NCBI RefSeq assembly: GCF_006517435.1
Contig: NZ_VHQG01000004.1
Span: 62,001 to 126,000 of the forward strand
Source: Schumannella soli
GTDB taxonomy: Bacteria > Actinomycetota > Actinomycetes > Actinomycetales > Microbacteriaceae
DNA: 64,000 nt
Direction: 5' to 3'
Shown here: one piece after another, positions 57,915 to 64,000 of the stretch
How positions within the stretch are numbered: position 1 is the first letter of the stretch
Layout: each line of letters starts with the position of its first letter
Notes under the pieces: model-generated
Told to the model about the DNA's origin: nothing
Seen by the model: only the letters and a program-made list of their open reading frames with translations
The model's database searches: none
Translations under genes and position numbers: made by a program

Positions 57915-58439
57915 TCAGCGCCGCAGCTTGTCGAGAGTGTTGACGTTGCGGCTCGTGAGCCACGGCTTGTAGCGCGCCCTCGACTGCGCCTTGCCCATGA
58001 CGCTGTCGAGCGTCGAGCCCTTCTGCACGGTCCAGTAGAGGACGCCGTGGGCGAGTTCGGCGCGCTCGAGCTCCGGGTCGAGCGACGGGATGACCGCCTC
58101 CAGCTCGGCGCGGGTGTCGTCGTGCGCGGCGACGACGACGTAGTCGTGCCAGCCGTCGCGACCGCGTTCGAAGGGGTAGCCGTCGATGATGCGGGCGAGC
58201 TCGCCGTCGTCGAGCACGTGCACCCAGGCGTCGTAGCCGAAGCGCTCCCGCAGCGCCGACTCGAGCCGCTCCTTGACGGTCGTCGCGGACTCCTCGCTCT
58301 CGAGCACGACGTTGCCGCTCGCGAGCACCGTGCGCACACCGTCGTAGCCGAGGCCGCGCACGCACGCCGCGAGGTCGGCCATCTTGATGTTCACGCCGCC
58401 CACGTTCACGCCGCGCAGCAGCACGACGTATCCCGTCAT
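57915..58439 (-). CDS. DUF1697 family protein
   Basis: A 174-aa protein matching DUF1697: YVVLLRGVNVGGVNIKMADL at the N-terminus, GYDGVRTVLASGNVVLESEE, DAWVHVLDDGELARII, and MGKAQSRARYKPWLTSRNVNTLDKL at the C-terminus. The family is widespread with a ferredoxin-like fold and no known reaction. It converges on the acyltransferase gene with an 18-bp gap. ATG 58439 matches the family start. Confidence 0.9.
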   Translation of the reverse strand: MTGYVVLLRGVNVGGVNIKMADLAACVRGLGYDGVRTVLASGNVVLESEESATTVKERLESALRERFGYDAWVHVLDDGELARIIDGYPFERGRDGWHDYVVVAAHDDTRAELEAVIPSLDPELERAELAHGVLYWTVQKGSTLDSVMGKAQSRARYKPWLTSRNVNTLDKLRR

Positions 58440-58567
58440 CGCGCACCTCCTCGTCGCGGTCAGGTTAGCGAGGGGCGCCGACACGAGCGCCCCAGGTCGC
58501 GGTGGTCGGCGTCGGCCGGCGCACCGATCCGCGACCGCGGGGCCGCCCGCCGGCGCCGGACACGACG

Positions 58568-58602
58568 GAGGGTCGGGCGGGATCTCTCCCGACCGACCCT
58601 CG
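58568..58602 (-). terminator. terminator downstream of tig
   Basis: GGAGGGTCGG and CCGACCCTCG-type arms (within 58568-58602) pair. The inner CGGGA/TCCCG helix surrounds TCTC. It lies 34 bp after the tig stop, so clpP1 and clpP2 are not in the tig transcript. Confidence 0.7.
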
Positions 58603-58635
58603 AGCCGTTCGCCCCGGTCACGCCGGGGCGCCACG

Positions 58636-59994
58636 TCAGTGGTTGTGTCCGGCGTGCTCGTCGTGCTCGTCGGCCGTCTCGTCGCCGATGATCGGGCTGT
58701 CGTCGCCCTCACCCAGCGCGGTCGCGGTGAAGGCGCTGACGTCGACGGGCTTGCCGTCGGCATCCACGACCTTCGCCTTGCTCAGCACGACCGCGAGGGC
58801 CTTGCTGCGTGCGACGTCGGCGACCATGGCGGGGATCTGACCGCCCTGGTCGAGGGCCTTGATGAAGTCGCCGGGCTCCATGCCGTACTGCGCCGACGCC
58901 TGCACCAGGTAGGTGGTGAGCTCGTTCTGAGAGACCTGCACGTTCTCCTTCTCGACGATCGCGTCGAGGATGACCTGCTGGCGGAAGGTCTTCTGGGTCG
59001 ACTCGGTCACCTCGGCGCGGTGCTCGTCGTCCTCGAGACGGTTCTCCTGCTCGAGGTGACGGTGCACCTCGTCTTCGACCATCTTCTCGGGAACGGGGAT
59101 CTCGACCTGCTCGAGCAGCACGTCGACGATCTGGTCGCGCGCCTGGGCGCCCTGACCGAAGACCTTCGACTTGCCGAGCTGCTCGCGCAGGTCGGCCTTG
59201 AGCTCGTCGATCGTGTCGAACTGGCTGGCGATCTGGGCGAAGTCGTCGTCGGCCGGCGGCAGCTCGCGCTCCTTGACGGCGTTCAGCGTGACGGCGATCT
59301 GCGCGTTCTCGCCCTCATGGTCGCCGCCGAGCAGCGGGGCCTCGAAGGTGGTCGACTCACCGGCGGTGAGCGTGTCGAGGGCCTCGTCGATGCCCTCGAT
59401 GAGCTCGCCCGAGCCGATCTCGTAGGAGATGTTCGACGCCGTGTCGACCTCTTCGCCGCCGATCGTGGCGGTCAGGTCGAGCTGCGCGAAGTCGCCGGTC
59501 TTGGCCGGGCGGTCGACGGTCACGAGCGTGCCGAAGCGGGTGCGCAGGTTCTCGAGCTCGGTGTCGACGTCCTCGTCGGCGATCTCGGCGTTGTCGACCT
59601 TGAGCTCGAGGCCCTCGTACGACGGCAGGTCGAACTCGGGGCGCACATCCACCTCGACGGCGATCTTCAGGTCGCCGGCGAAGGTCTTCGCATCGGGCCA
59701 CTCGAGCACGTCGGCCTCGGGGCGGCCGATCGGCTTGATGTCCTCGTTCTGCGCGGCCTCGCGGTAGTAGCGGTCGAGGCCCTCGCTCACGGCGTGGTTG
59801 AGCACCTCTTCGCGGCCGACGCGCTGGTCGATGATGGGCGGCGGCACCTTGCCCTTGCGGAAGCCGGGGATGCTGACCTGCTCGGCGATGTGCTCGTAGG
59901 CGTGCGCGATGGCGGGCTTCAGCTCGTCCGGCGTCACCGAGATGGTGAGCTTGACGCGGGTGGGCGTGAGCTTCTCGACGGTCGTGGTGACCAT
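58636..59994 (-). CDS. tig: trigger factor, ribosome-bound chaperone and peptidyl-prolyl isomerase
   Basis: A 452-aa chaperone at the ribosome exit tunnel. The N-terminal ribosome-binding signature is GFRKGKVPP (about 44-52) in [19 protein letters not shown]. The FKBP-type domain spans about 160-245 ([38 protein letters not shown]), and the helical C-terminal arms extend from about 250 to 425. The last 15 residues are Asp/Glu/His-rich ([11 protein letters not shown]), a SlyD-like possible metal site. ATG 59994 has AGGAGA upstream. tRNA-Pro lies 36 bp upstream on the same strand. Confidence 0.97.
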   Translation of the reverse strand: MVTTTVEKLTPTRVKLTISVTPDELKPAIAHAYEHIAEQVSIPGFRKGKVPPPIIDQRVGREEVLNHAVSEGLDRYYREAAQNEDIKPIGRPEADVLEWPDAKTFAGDLKIAVEVDVRPEFDLPSYEGLELKVDNAEIADEDVDTELENLRTRFGTLVTVDRPAKTGDFAQLDLTATIGGEEVDTASNISYEIGSGELIEGIDEALDTLTAGESTTFEAPLLGGDHEGENAQIAVTLNAVKERELPPADDDFAQIASQFDTIDELKADLREQLGKSKVFGQGAQARDQIVDVLLEQVEIPVPEKMVEDEVHRHLEQENRLEDDEHRAEVTESTQKTFRQQVILDAIVEKENVQVSQNELTTYLVQASAQYGMEPGDFIKALDQGGQIPAMVADVARSKALAVVLSKAKVVDADGKPVDVSAFTATALGEGDDSPIIGDETADEHDEHAGHNH

Positions 59995-60029
59995 AGGGGT
60001 GTATCTCCTGCTGTCGGTGGTCTGGTTGG

Positions 60030-60104
60030 TCGGGGCGACAGGATTCGAACCTGCGGCCTCCCGCTCCCAAAGCGGGTGCTCTAGCCAAGCTGAGCTACGC
60101 CCCG
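60030..60104 (-). tRNA. tRNA-Pro(TGG)
   Basis: The minus strand folds into a cloverleaf. Acceptor CGGGGCG pairs with CGCCCCG; the D-arm is GCTCAGCTTGGCTAGAGC. Anticodon stem CCCGC/GCGGG encloses TTTGGGA with anticodon TGG. The T-arm contains GGTTCGAATCC and the discriminator is A. CCA is not fully encoded. It is transcribed towards tig. Confidence 0.95.
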
Positions 60105-60294
60105 CGGATTCCAGTCCCGCGGGGGCTGGGCGGCGGAGCTGACGCTCCACCACGATTGCCTGGCATTGCCCGGAAAACGGCCGCGCGACAGTCTAGCGGA
60201 GGGCGCGGCCGGGTTCCTGCGCGCGAGGGCTCCGTCCGAGCGCGCTCGCGTTCCGCTGCGAGCGGTCAGCGGTTTCGGGGCGCCGCGGCTTCCG

Positions 60295-60387
60295 CCCGGA
60301 TCCGTGCACGGATGCCGGTGGAGAGGACCGCCGAGCTCCATACCCGCTCCGTTCCAACGTCGAGCGGCTTCCGTGCACCGATCCGGG
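60295..60387. repeat. imperfect 15-bp inverted repeat
   Basis: CCCGGATCCGTGCAC (60295-60309) and GTGCACCGATCCGGG (60373-60387) are complementary at 14 of 15 positions, with a 63-bp interval. Both arms are also adjacent to GGCTTCCG (60287-60294 and 60366-60373). The function is not evident. Confidence 0.5.
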
Positions 60388-60440
60388 ACCGAGCCCGGGC
60401 CTCACGGGCGGTCTTCTCGTCGTCGGGACTCGCCGCCCTC

Positions 60441-60446
60441 TAGTTT
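60441..60446 (+). promoter_or_regulatory. -10 box for a leaderless cupin transcript
   Basis: TAGTTT ends 7 nt before the GTG at 60454. No ribosome site precedes the start. Confidence 0.5.
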
Positions 60447-60453
60447 CAGAGAC

Positions 60454-60780
60454 GTGTCGATCTTCGATCTCATCGCCGCCGCCCCCGACCCCGCTCGCGC
60501 CGACCTCTTCGTCACGCCCGAGCTCATCCTGCGCAGCCGCGGCTTCGAGCCCGGCGGCGGACTCCGCAAGCACGTGCACGCGAACCTCGACGAGGTCTTC
60601 ATCGGACTCCTCGGAGAGACGACGGTGTACGCCGGGGATGCGGTGATCCGCCTCGGCGTCGGCGAGACCCACTTGGTGCCGCGCGGCATCCCGCACGAGA
60701 TCCGCAACGAGAGCGACGCCCCGTCGCGGCTCGCAATCGTCAAGTCGCCGGGCGACGACGACGACACCGAGTGGCTCTGA
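60454..60780 (+). CDS. small cupin-domain protein
   Basis: A 108-aa single beta-barrel protein. The first cupin motif is seen as GGGLRKHVHANLDEVFIGLLGETTVYAGD with His residues and Glu as metal ligands. The second is VGETHLVPRGIPHEIRNES, with the final His. Length fits a minimal Cupin_2 protein. Its role could be sugar or small-molecule binding or isomerisation; no neighbour narrows it. The GTG start lies behind a -10 box. Confidence 0.85.
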   Translation: MSIFDLIAAAPDPARADLFVTPELILRSRGFEPGGGLRKHVHANLDEVFIGLLGETTVYAGDAVIRLGVGETHLVPRGIPHEIRNESDAPSRLAIVKSPGDDDDTEWL

Positions 60781-60905
60781 TGCGCTCAACCCGCGCGACC
60801 CGCTCGATCCGTCGACGCTGAGCGACCGCCTCGGGGCGCGTCCGAGCTTCGCCGTTCGCGCGCGTCGCTCCCCCGGATGTCGGTGGTGAGGCGCACCCTG
60901 TCCGC

Positions 60906-61091
60906 ATGGCCGACATCGACATCCGCGAACTCCGTGCATATGAGCCGTACTGCGTGCGCTGCGGCGAGTCCGGTCCGATCGAGACGAGCGCGTTCCTCGC
61001 CTTCGCGTGGGAGCAGTCGCACCAGTGCGCCGAGGATGCCCTCGACGCCCGCGACGGCGACGACCTGTCGAGCGAGCTGCGCTCCGCCTGA
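60906..61091 (+). CDS. small zinc-ribbon-like hypothetical protein
   Basis: A 61-aa acidic protein with C-x2-C (YCVRCGES, about 15-20) and a later His-Gln-Cys (SHQCAED, about 39-42). Together these could form a small metal site. It is otherwise helical and acidic. I recognise no named family. Codon use is normal for the window, and the ATG fits. The upstream region has no clear ribosome site, so the call is moderate. It precedes tRNA-Gly on the same strand. Confidence 0.5.
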   Translation: MADIDIRELRAYEPYCVRCGESGPIETSAFLAFAWEQSHQCAEDALDARDGDDLSSELRSA

Positions 61092-61182
61092 CCGGCCTTC
61101 TCGGCCTCGCACGGGCCCGCGGCGCAGAACCGCCTCATCCGTGCGTTAGGCTGTCTCCCGGTTCCAGCTCGACTGGAATCAC

Positions 61183-61256
61183 GGGGATGTAGCTCAATGG
61201 TAGAGCCTCAGTCTTCCAAACTGATTACGCGGGTTCGATTCCCGTCATCCCCTCCA
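61183..61256 (+). tRNA. tRNA-Gly(TCC)
   Basis: Acceptor GGGGATG pairs with CATCCCC. The D-arm is AGCTCAATGGTAGAGC, and anticodon stem TCAGT/ACTGA encloses CTTCCAA with anticodon TCC. The T-arm has GGTTCGATTCC. Discriminator T is followed by an encoded CCA. A TAGGCT -10 candidate lies at 61147-61152. Confidence 0.95.
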
Positions 61257-61296
61257 CACCGGCGCCACAGCCGAACACGTCTCCGCGACCGAACCG

Positions 61297-61941
61297 CTAG
61301 TGCGGGGCGATCGCCAGCTTCGTGCCGAAGCCGATCAGCACGGTTCCCGTGATGCGGTCGATGATGCGGATCGCGCGGGCGTTGCGCAACCAGCGCGACG
61401 CGACCGACGAGGCGACGATGATGCCCGCGAACCAGACGACGCTGATCAGGTTGTGCACGATCGCGAGCACGAGGCCCATGACGATCGGCGACGAGCCGTG
61501 CGGGATGAACTGCGGGATCGTCGCGATGTAGAAGACGCCCACCTTCGGGTTGAGCAGGTTCGTCATCGCGCCGGTAGCCCAGGCGCGCACGTAGGGATGG
61601 CGTCCGCGGGTGTCGATCGTCGGCACCTCCACCGGCGCGTGGGCGCTGCGGCGGAACGACTTCCAGATCAGCGAGGCGCCGAGGTACACCATGTAGAGCG
61701 CGCCGGCGATGGTGAGGATGCGGTACGCCAGCTCCGAGGCCGCGAGCAGCGCCGACGCCCCGACGGCCGCGGCGACGCCCCAGACCAAGGCGCCCGATTC
61801 GATGCCGGCCGCCGTCGCGACGGCGACGCGCTTGCCCTTGGTGAGGCCGGAGCGCAGCACGAGCGTCGTGTCGAGCCCGGGGATGATCGTGAGCAGCGTC
61901 GCCACCACAGCGAAGCCGCCGATCGCCTGCCAGAAGGTCAT
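61297..61941 (-). CDS. LysE/RhtB-family amino-acid exporter
   Basis: A 214-aa membrane protein with six helices. The family opening is FAVVATLLTIIPGLDTTLVLRSGLTKGKRVAVATAAGIESG (about 10-50) with the conserved PG(P/L)D-type turn. The second signature, GAMTNLLNPKVGVFYIATIPQFI (about 124-146), is diagnostic. It exports amino acids or derivatives. It is monocistronic, facing away from tRNA-Gly. The ATG start follows a short normal N-terminus. Confidence 0.92.
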   Translation of the reverse strand: MTFWQAIGGFAVVATLLTIIPGLDTTLVLRSGLTKGKRVAVATAAGIESGALVWGVAAAVGASALLAASELAYRILTIAGALYMVYLGASLIWKSFRRSAHAPVEVPTIDTRGRHPYVRAWATGAMTNLLNPKVGVFYIATIPQFIPHGSSPIVMGLVLAIVHNLISVVWFAGIIVASSVASRWLRNARAIRIIDRITGTVLIGFGTKLAIAPH

Positions 61942-62005
61942 GGCCGGATTCTAGGAGCGCGGCCGAATCTCGAGCGCGCACCCGCGACGCGACGCCCTCG
62001 GCTTT

Positions 62006-62305
62006 CTAGCTGTAGCGGCGCGTCAGCCGCACAGCGACCGTGTCGCCGATCTGCTTGCCGAGCTTTGCGCGCAGCTTCGCGCTGATCGACACCATGTGAC
62101 CGCCACGGCCCGTGACCATGACGCCGACGTCCGGCAGCTCGACGTCGTCGATCAGCACATCGCAGCGCACGGCGCGCTTCGTGCCGAACAGCTCGGCCGA
62201 GTCGGGCACTTCGACGCAGCTCCACATCTCGCCTTTGACGTCGACGCCGATCGGCGCCTGGAATGCGACGTCGAGGTCGATCGGGTGCTCCAGCCTCGGC
62301 GTCAT
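62006..62305 (-). CDS. DUF1905 domain protein
   Basis: A 99-aa beta-rich protein matching DUF1905: VKGEMWSCVEVPDSAELFGTKRAVRCDVLIDD (the family usually has W-x-F/V-V-x-V-P), then GGHMVSISAKLRAKLGKQIGDTVAVRL. No function is known. Its ATG overlaps the stop of the YwqK-type gene upstream (ATGA), so the pair is co-translated. Confidence 0.85.
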   Translation of the reverse strand: MTPRLEHPIDLDVAFQAPIGVDVKGEMWSCVEVPDSAELFGTKRAVRCDVLIDDVELPDVGVMVTGRGGHMVSISAKLRAKLGKQIGDTVAVRLTRRYS

Positions 62306-62706
62306 GGACGTTCCTCCTGGTCGGCAGCCCGGTCGGGATGCTTCTGCGTCTTCGTGACGGCGCCGTCACGGTCGTAGTGAATCCACTCGCCGGATCGCTT
62401 GCCGTGCACCCACTCGCCCTCGTCCATGAGCGCGCCGTTCGGATGCCAGCGCCGCCACCTCCCGTGCTGCTCGCCGTCGAGGAACGCACCCTGCTGCAGC
62501 AGCTCGCCGTTCTCTCGCCACCACGCCCACTCGCCCGTGAACCGCCCCGCGAGGGACTGCCCTTCGGCTTTCCTGCCGCCGTTGCGATAACAGTGCGCAG
62601 CGCGCCCCGACTTCTGCCCGTCGACGTAGTTCTCGAGGCCGCTCAGGCTGCCGTCGGAGAAGTGGATGCGGTGCTCGCCATCCCGCGGCGGCTCGCCGTC
62701 AGTCAT
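62302..62706 (-). CDS. YwqK/MORN-repeat protein
   Basis: A 134-aa protein with about four MORN-like repeats of 22-24 residues: GSLSGLENYVDGQKSGRAAHCYRNG, GRFTGEWAWWRENGELLQQGAF, GEQHGRWRRWHPNGALMDEGEW, and GKRSGEWIHYDRDGAV. Some YwqK proteins are called toxin-system antitoxins, but no toxin gene is adjacent; its partner is DUF1905. ATG 62706 is favoured by GGGAG 9 nt upstream; an ATG 30 bp further upstream is the alternative. Confidence 0.75.
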   Translation of the reverse strand: MTDGEPPRDGEHRIHFSDGSLSGLENYVDGQKSGRAAHCYRNGGRKAEGQSLAGRFTGEWAWWRENGELLQQGAFLDGEQHGRWRRWHPNGALMDEGEWVHGKRSGEWIHYDRDGAVTKTQKHPDRAADQEERP

Positions 62707-62738
62707 GCTCGACTTCTCCCTCGTTGAGCTCGCCACGA

Positions 62739-63137
62739 TCAGCTCGCCGGCAGCGGCGCCGCGACCTCCCAGACGTGGCCGGCCGGGTCGCGGAAGGCCG
62801 CGGTGCGGATGCCCCAGGGCCGGTCGAGCGGGCCGTTGAGCAGCTCGACGCCGCGCGAGCGCAGCAGCTCGGCCGTCGCATCCACGTCATCGACCTCGAG
62901 GGTGAACTGCACGCGCACGCCGGCAGCCGCGTCGCCGACGGTCGCGGGGCCCACGAGCCCCGCCGCCTCGGAGACCTGCAGCAGGTTGATCATCGTCGGA
63001 CCGAACACGAAGACGCCCGACACCTCGTCTTCAAAGTGCACGGGCAGATCGAACACGCGCGCGTAGAACTCCTTCGCGGCGGCGATGTCTTCGACGAAGA
63101 GGGTGACAGCGGGGATGCGCGCGGTCCAGGTCGACAT
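62739..63137 (-). CDS. VOC-superfamily protein (glyoxalase/bleomycin-resistance-like)
   Basis: A 132-aa protein with paired beta-alpha-beta-beta-beta units: PAVTLFVEDIAAAKEFYARVFDLPVHFEDEVSGVFVFG, then VRVQFTLEVDDVDATAELLRSRGVELL and WGIRTAAFRDPAGHVWEVA, which carries the C-terminal Glu ligand. The substrate is unpredictable. ATG 63137 matches the family start. A TACGGT box 6 nt upstream suggests another leaderless transcript. It is 32 bp upstream of the YwqK gene on the same strand. Confidence 0.88.
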   Translation of the reverse strand: MSTWTARIPAVTLFVEDIAAAKEFYARVFDLPVHFEDEVSGVFVFGPTMINLLQVSEAAGLVGPATVGDAAAGVRVQFTLEVDDVDATAELLRSRGVELLNGPLDRPWGIRTAAFRDPAGHVWEVAAPLPAS

Positions 63138-63263
63138 GTGAACACCGTACACATCGTGTCACGCAATCACCAGGCTCGACCATCAGGCGCATCGGCCCGC
63201 GGGTTCCGACGATCAGCCCGTCGGCGGATGCGCCGATCCGGCCCGACTGCGAGCATCGAGGGG

Positions 63264-63707
63264 ATGACGACGCCCTCCCCCACCACCGCCTGCGAGCAGC
63301 TCGCCCGCGTCGCCGACCGGCTCGCCGAGCGCACCGACGACCCGAACCGCTTCCTGCGCGCGCTCGCCTGGAACTGCGCCGGCGTGCGCCTCGACCCCCG
63401 CGGGGTTCTCGATCTCGCACGCGGCGGCCGCAACCGCTTCCGCGGCGGCGGGTTCCGCGCCGAGTTCGACGACGGCACGACCGGCCAGGTGCGGCACTTC
63501 GCCGGGATCGCGGTCGCGCCGGTGCTGATCGGCGAGGGCGCCACCCGCTGGGCGATGCGCACGGTTCTGCGCGATCCCGAGACGAGCGCCGACCACCGGC
63601 TCAGCCTCGCGGCCCTCGAGTTCTCGCGAGAGCTGCGCCACGGCGCGCTGCCCCTCTCAGCTGCCGGCGACTGGGTGCGCGAGCGGCTGGCGGCATCCCC
63701 GTCGTGA
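63264..63707 (+). CDS. hypothetical protein
   Basis: A 147-aa protein I do not recognise. The N-terminal half is helical (TTACEQLARVADRLAERTDDPNRFLRALAWNCAGV), with a central Arg/Gly patch (LARGGRNRFRGGGFRAEF), a strand region (FAGIAVAPVLIGEGATRWAMRTVL), and a final helix (LSLAALEFSRELRHGAL). ATG has GAGGGG immediately upstream. It is divergent from the VOC gene, and the gap between starts is 126 bp. It may be monocistronic. Confidence 0.65.
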   Translation: MTTPSPTTACEQLARVADRLAERTDDPNRFLRALAWNCAGVRLDPRGVLDLARGGRNRFRGGGFRAEFDDGTTGQVRHFAGIAVAPVLIGEGATRWAMRTVLRDPETSADHRLSLAALEFSRELRHGALPLSAAGDWVRERLAASPS

Positions 63708-64000
63708 GCTCGCGCCGCGGAAGCAGCATCGCGTCCGGCACGCGGACGATCCGCAAAACCCCCGACACGCTCGACTGGACGACCTATGACGACGTTTTTG
63801 GTCACGATCAGATAACGGCCGGGGTACAGGAAAGTCGAGCCGATCTCCGTCGAGAAACGAGACCTTGTCGGCCGCTCCGAGAAAGCCCAGTTCAGAGCGA
63901 TGGTATGCATACGCCATGCCCCCTGATCGAGGGATCTTGCAGTGTCCGCACTAAGGAGGACAGACGCATCCGGCACGTCTACCCCCGAAAAGGTGACAAT
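63708..64000. other. AT-richer window end, possible end of an acquired gene on the minus strand
   Basis: From about 63740 the composition falls below the window norm (for example GACGTTTTTGGTCACGATCAG). A minus-strand frame is open from the right edge to beyond 63740 (FSGVDVPDASVLLSADTAR, GSTFLYPGRYLIVTKN), without a recognisable domain. It then merges with antisense of the preceding gene, so no true 3' end can be set. I do not call a gene. Confidence 0.3.

Larger units (their letters stand above)
60105..60453. other. intergenic region between tRNA-Pro and the cupin gene
   Basis: About 350 bp without a supported gene. It holds the tRNA-Pro promoter on the minus side and an imperfect inverted repeat at 60295-60387. 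TAGTTT (60441-60446) is the cupin -10 box. Open frames through it are long extensions of the cupin frame with no domain character. Confidence 0.5.

Noticed and set aside
62302-62706. YwqK-type gene as part of a toxin-antitoxin pair
   Set aside because: The co-translated partner is DUF1905 and no toxin-like gene is adjacent.
63657-63917. 86-codon minus-strand open frame
   Set aside because: Overlaps the end of the called gene and becomes Arg/Cys-rich; no motif.

Overview
The window is about 64 kb of very GC-rich DNA with an actinobacterial gene set. Recurrent features point to the family Microbacteriaceae: TAGACT/TAGGCT/TAGTTT-type -10 boxes placed 6-9 nt before GTG or ATG starts, many GTG starts, GTGA/ATGA stop-start overlaps, a type-2 isoleucyl-tRNA synthetase behind a translational T-box, paired ClpP1/ClpP2, a deazaflavin-dependent reductase-type protein and a VKOR/DsbA oxidative-folding pair. 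Genus cannot be fixed from the sequence alone. No rRNA operon, insertion sequence, prophage or CRISPR array is visible.

Layout. 1-4.1 kb: a truncated DUF1801 gene, then a minus-strand polysaccharide module (cellulose-synthase-like GT2, STAS-domain protein, membrane-anchored GH26). 4.1-5.7 kb: an AT-richer islet with one orphan HTH/transmembrane gene next to tRNA-Ala(GGC). 5.8-17.4 kb: a conserved housekeeping block (zinc-ribbon protein, rsfS, a very long acidic membrane-anchored protein, nadD, proA, proB, obgE, rpmA, rplU). A divergent GntR/MFS pair is wedged between proA and proB. 17.4-23 kb: DUF4031, a long RNase E/G, VKOR plus DsbA-like protein, and a small disulfide-type secreted protein between two strong terminators. 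23-28.8 kb: the ndk, DUF4233, folC, ileS operon behind the T-box. 28.8-34 kb: an autoregulated YtrA-type GntR/DUF1648 pair, an MHS-family transporter, a membrane-anchored Ser/Pro/Thr-rich protein and a secreted trypsin-like protease. 34.3-41 kb: valS with a GNAT gene, small proteins, and an ArsR-type regulator divergent from an M3 peptidase with a 14-bp iteron array between them. 41-48.2 kb: a luciferase-like monooxygenase flanked on both sides by nested inverted repeats of one sequence family, BenE, a polar amino-acid ABC transporter and an amidohydrolase. 48.3-60.1 kb: the conserved tig-clpP1-clpP2-clpX set, broken up by a copper module (YcnI, CopC, His-rich membrane protein), a deazaflavin-type gene, a TPR gene, an acyltransferase-3/SGNH protein and DUF1697. 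60.1-64 kb: tRNA-Pro, a cupin protein, tRNA-Gly, a LysE exporter, DUF1905/YwqK, a VOC protein and hypotheticals.

How the genes work together. Proline synthesis (proB, proA) sits with ribosome-linked functions (L21, L27, ObgE, RsfS). The ileS, folC, ndk operon can be tuned by uncharged tRNA-Ile. Trigger factor, ClpP1P2 and ClpX handle protein folding and turnover. VKOR and DsbA supply extracytoplasmic disulfides.

The least explained signals are the CTCAGGA inverted-repeat family around the monooxygenase gene, with a 35-bp direct repeat copying the 3' end of benE; the 14-bp iteron array; and the GT2/STAS/GH26 module, whose synthase has about 100 extra residues in its catalytic domain.
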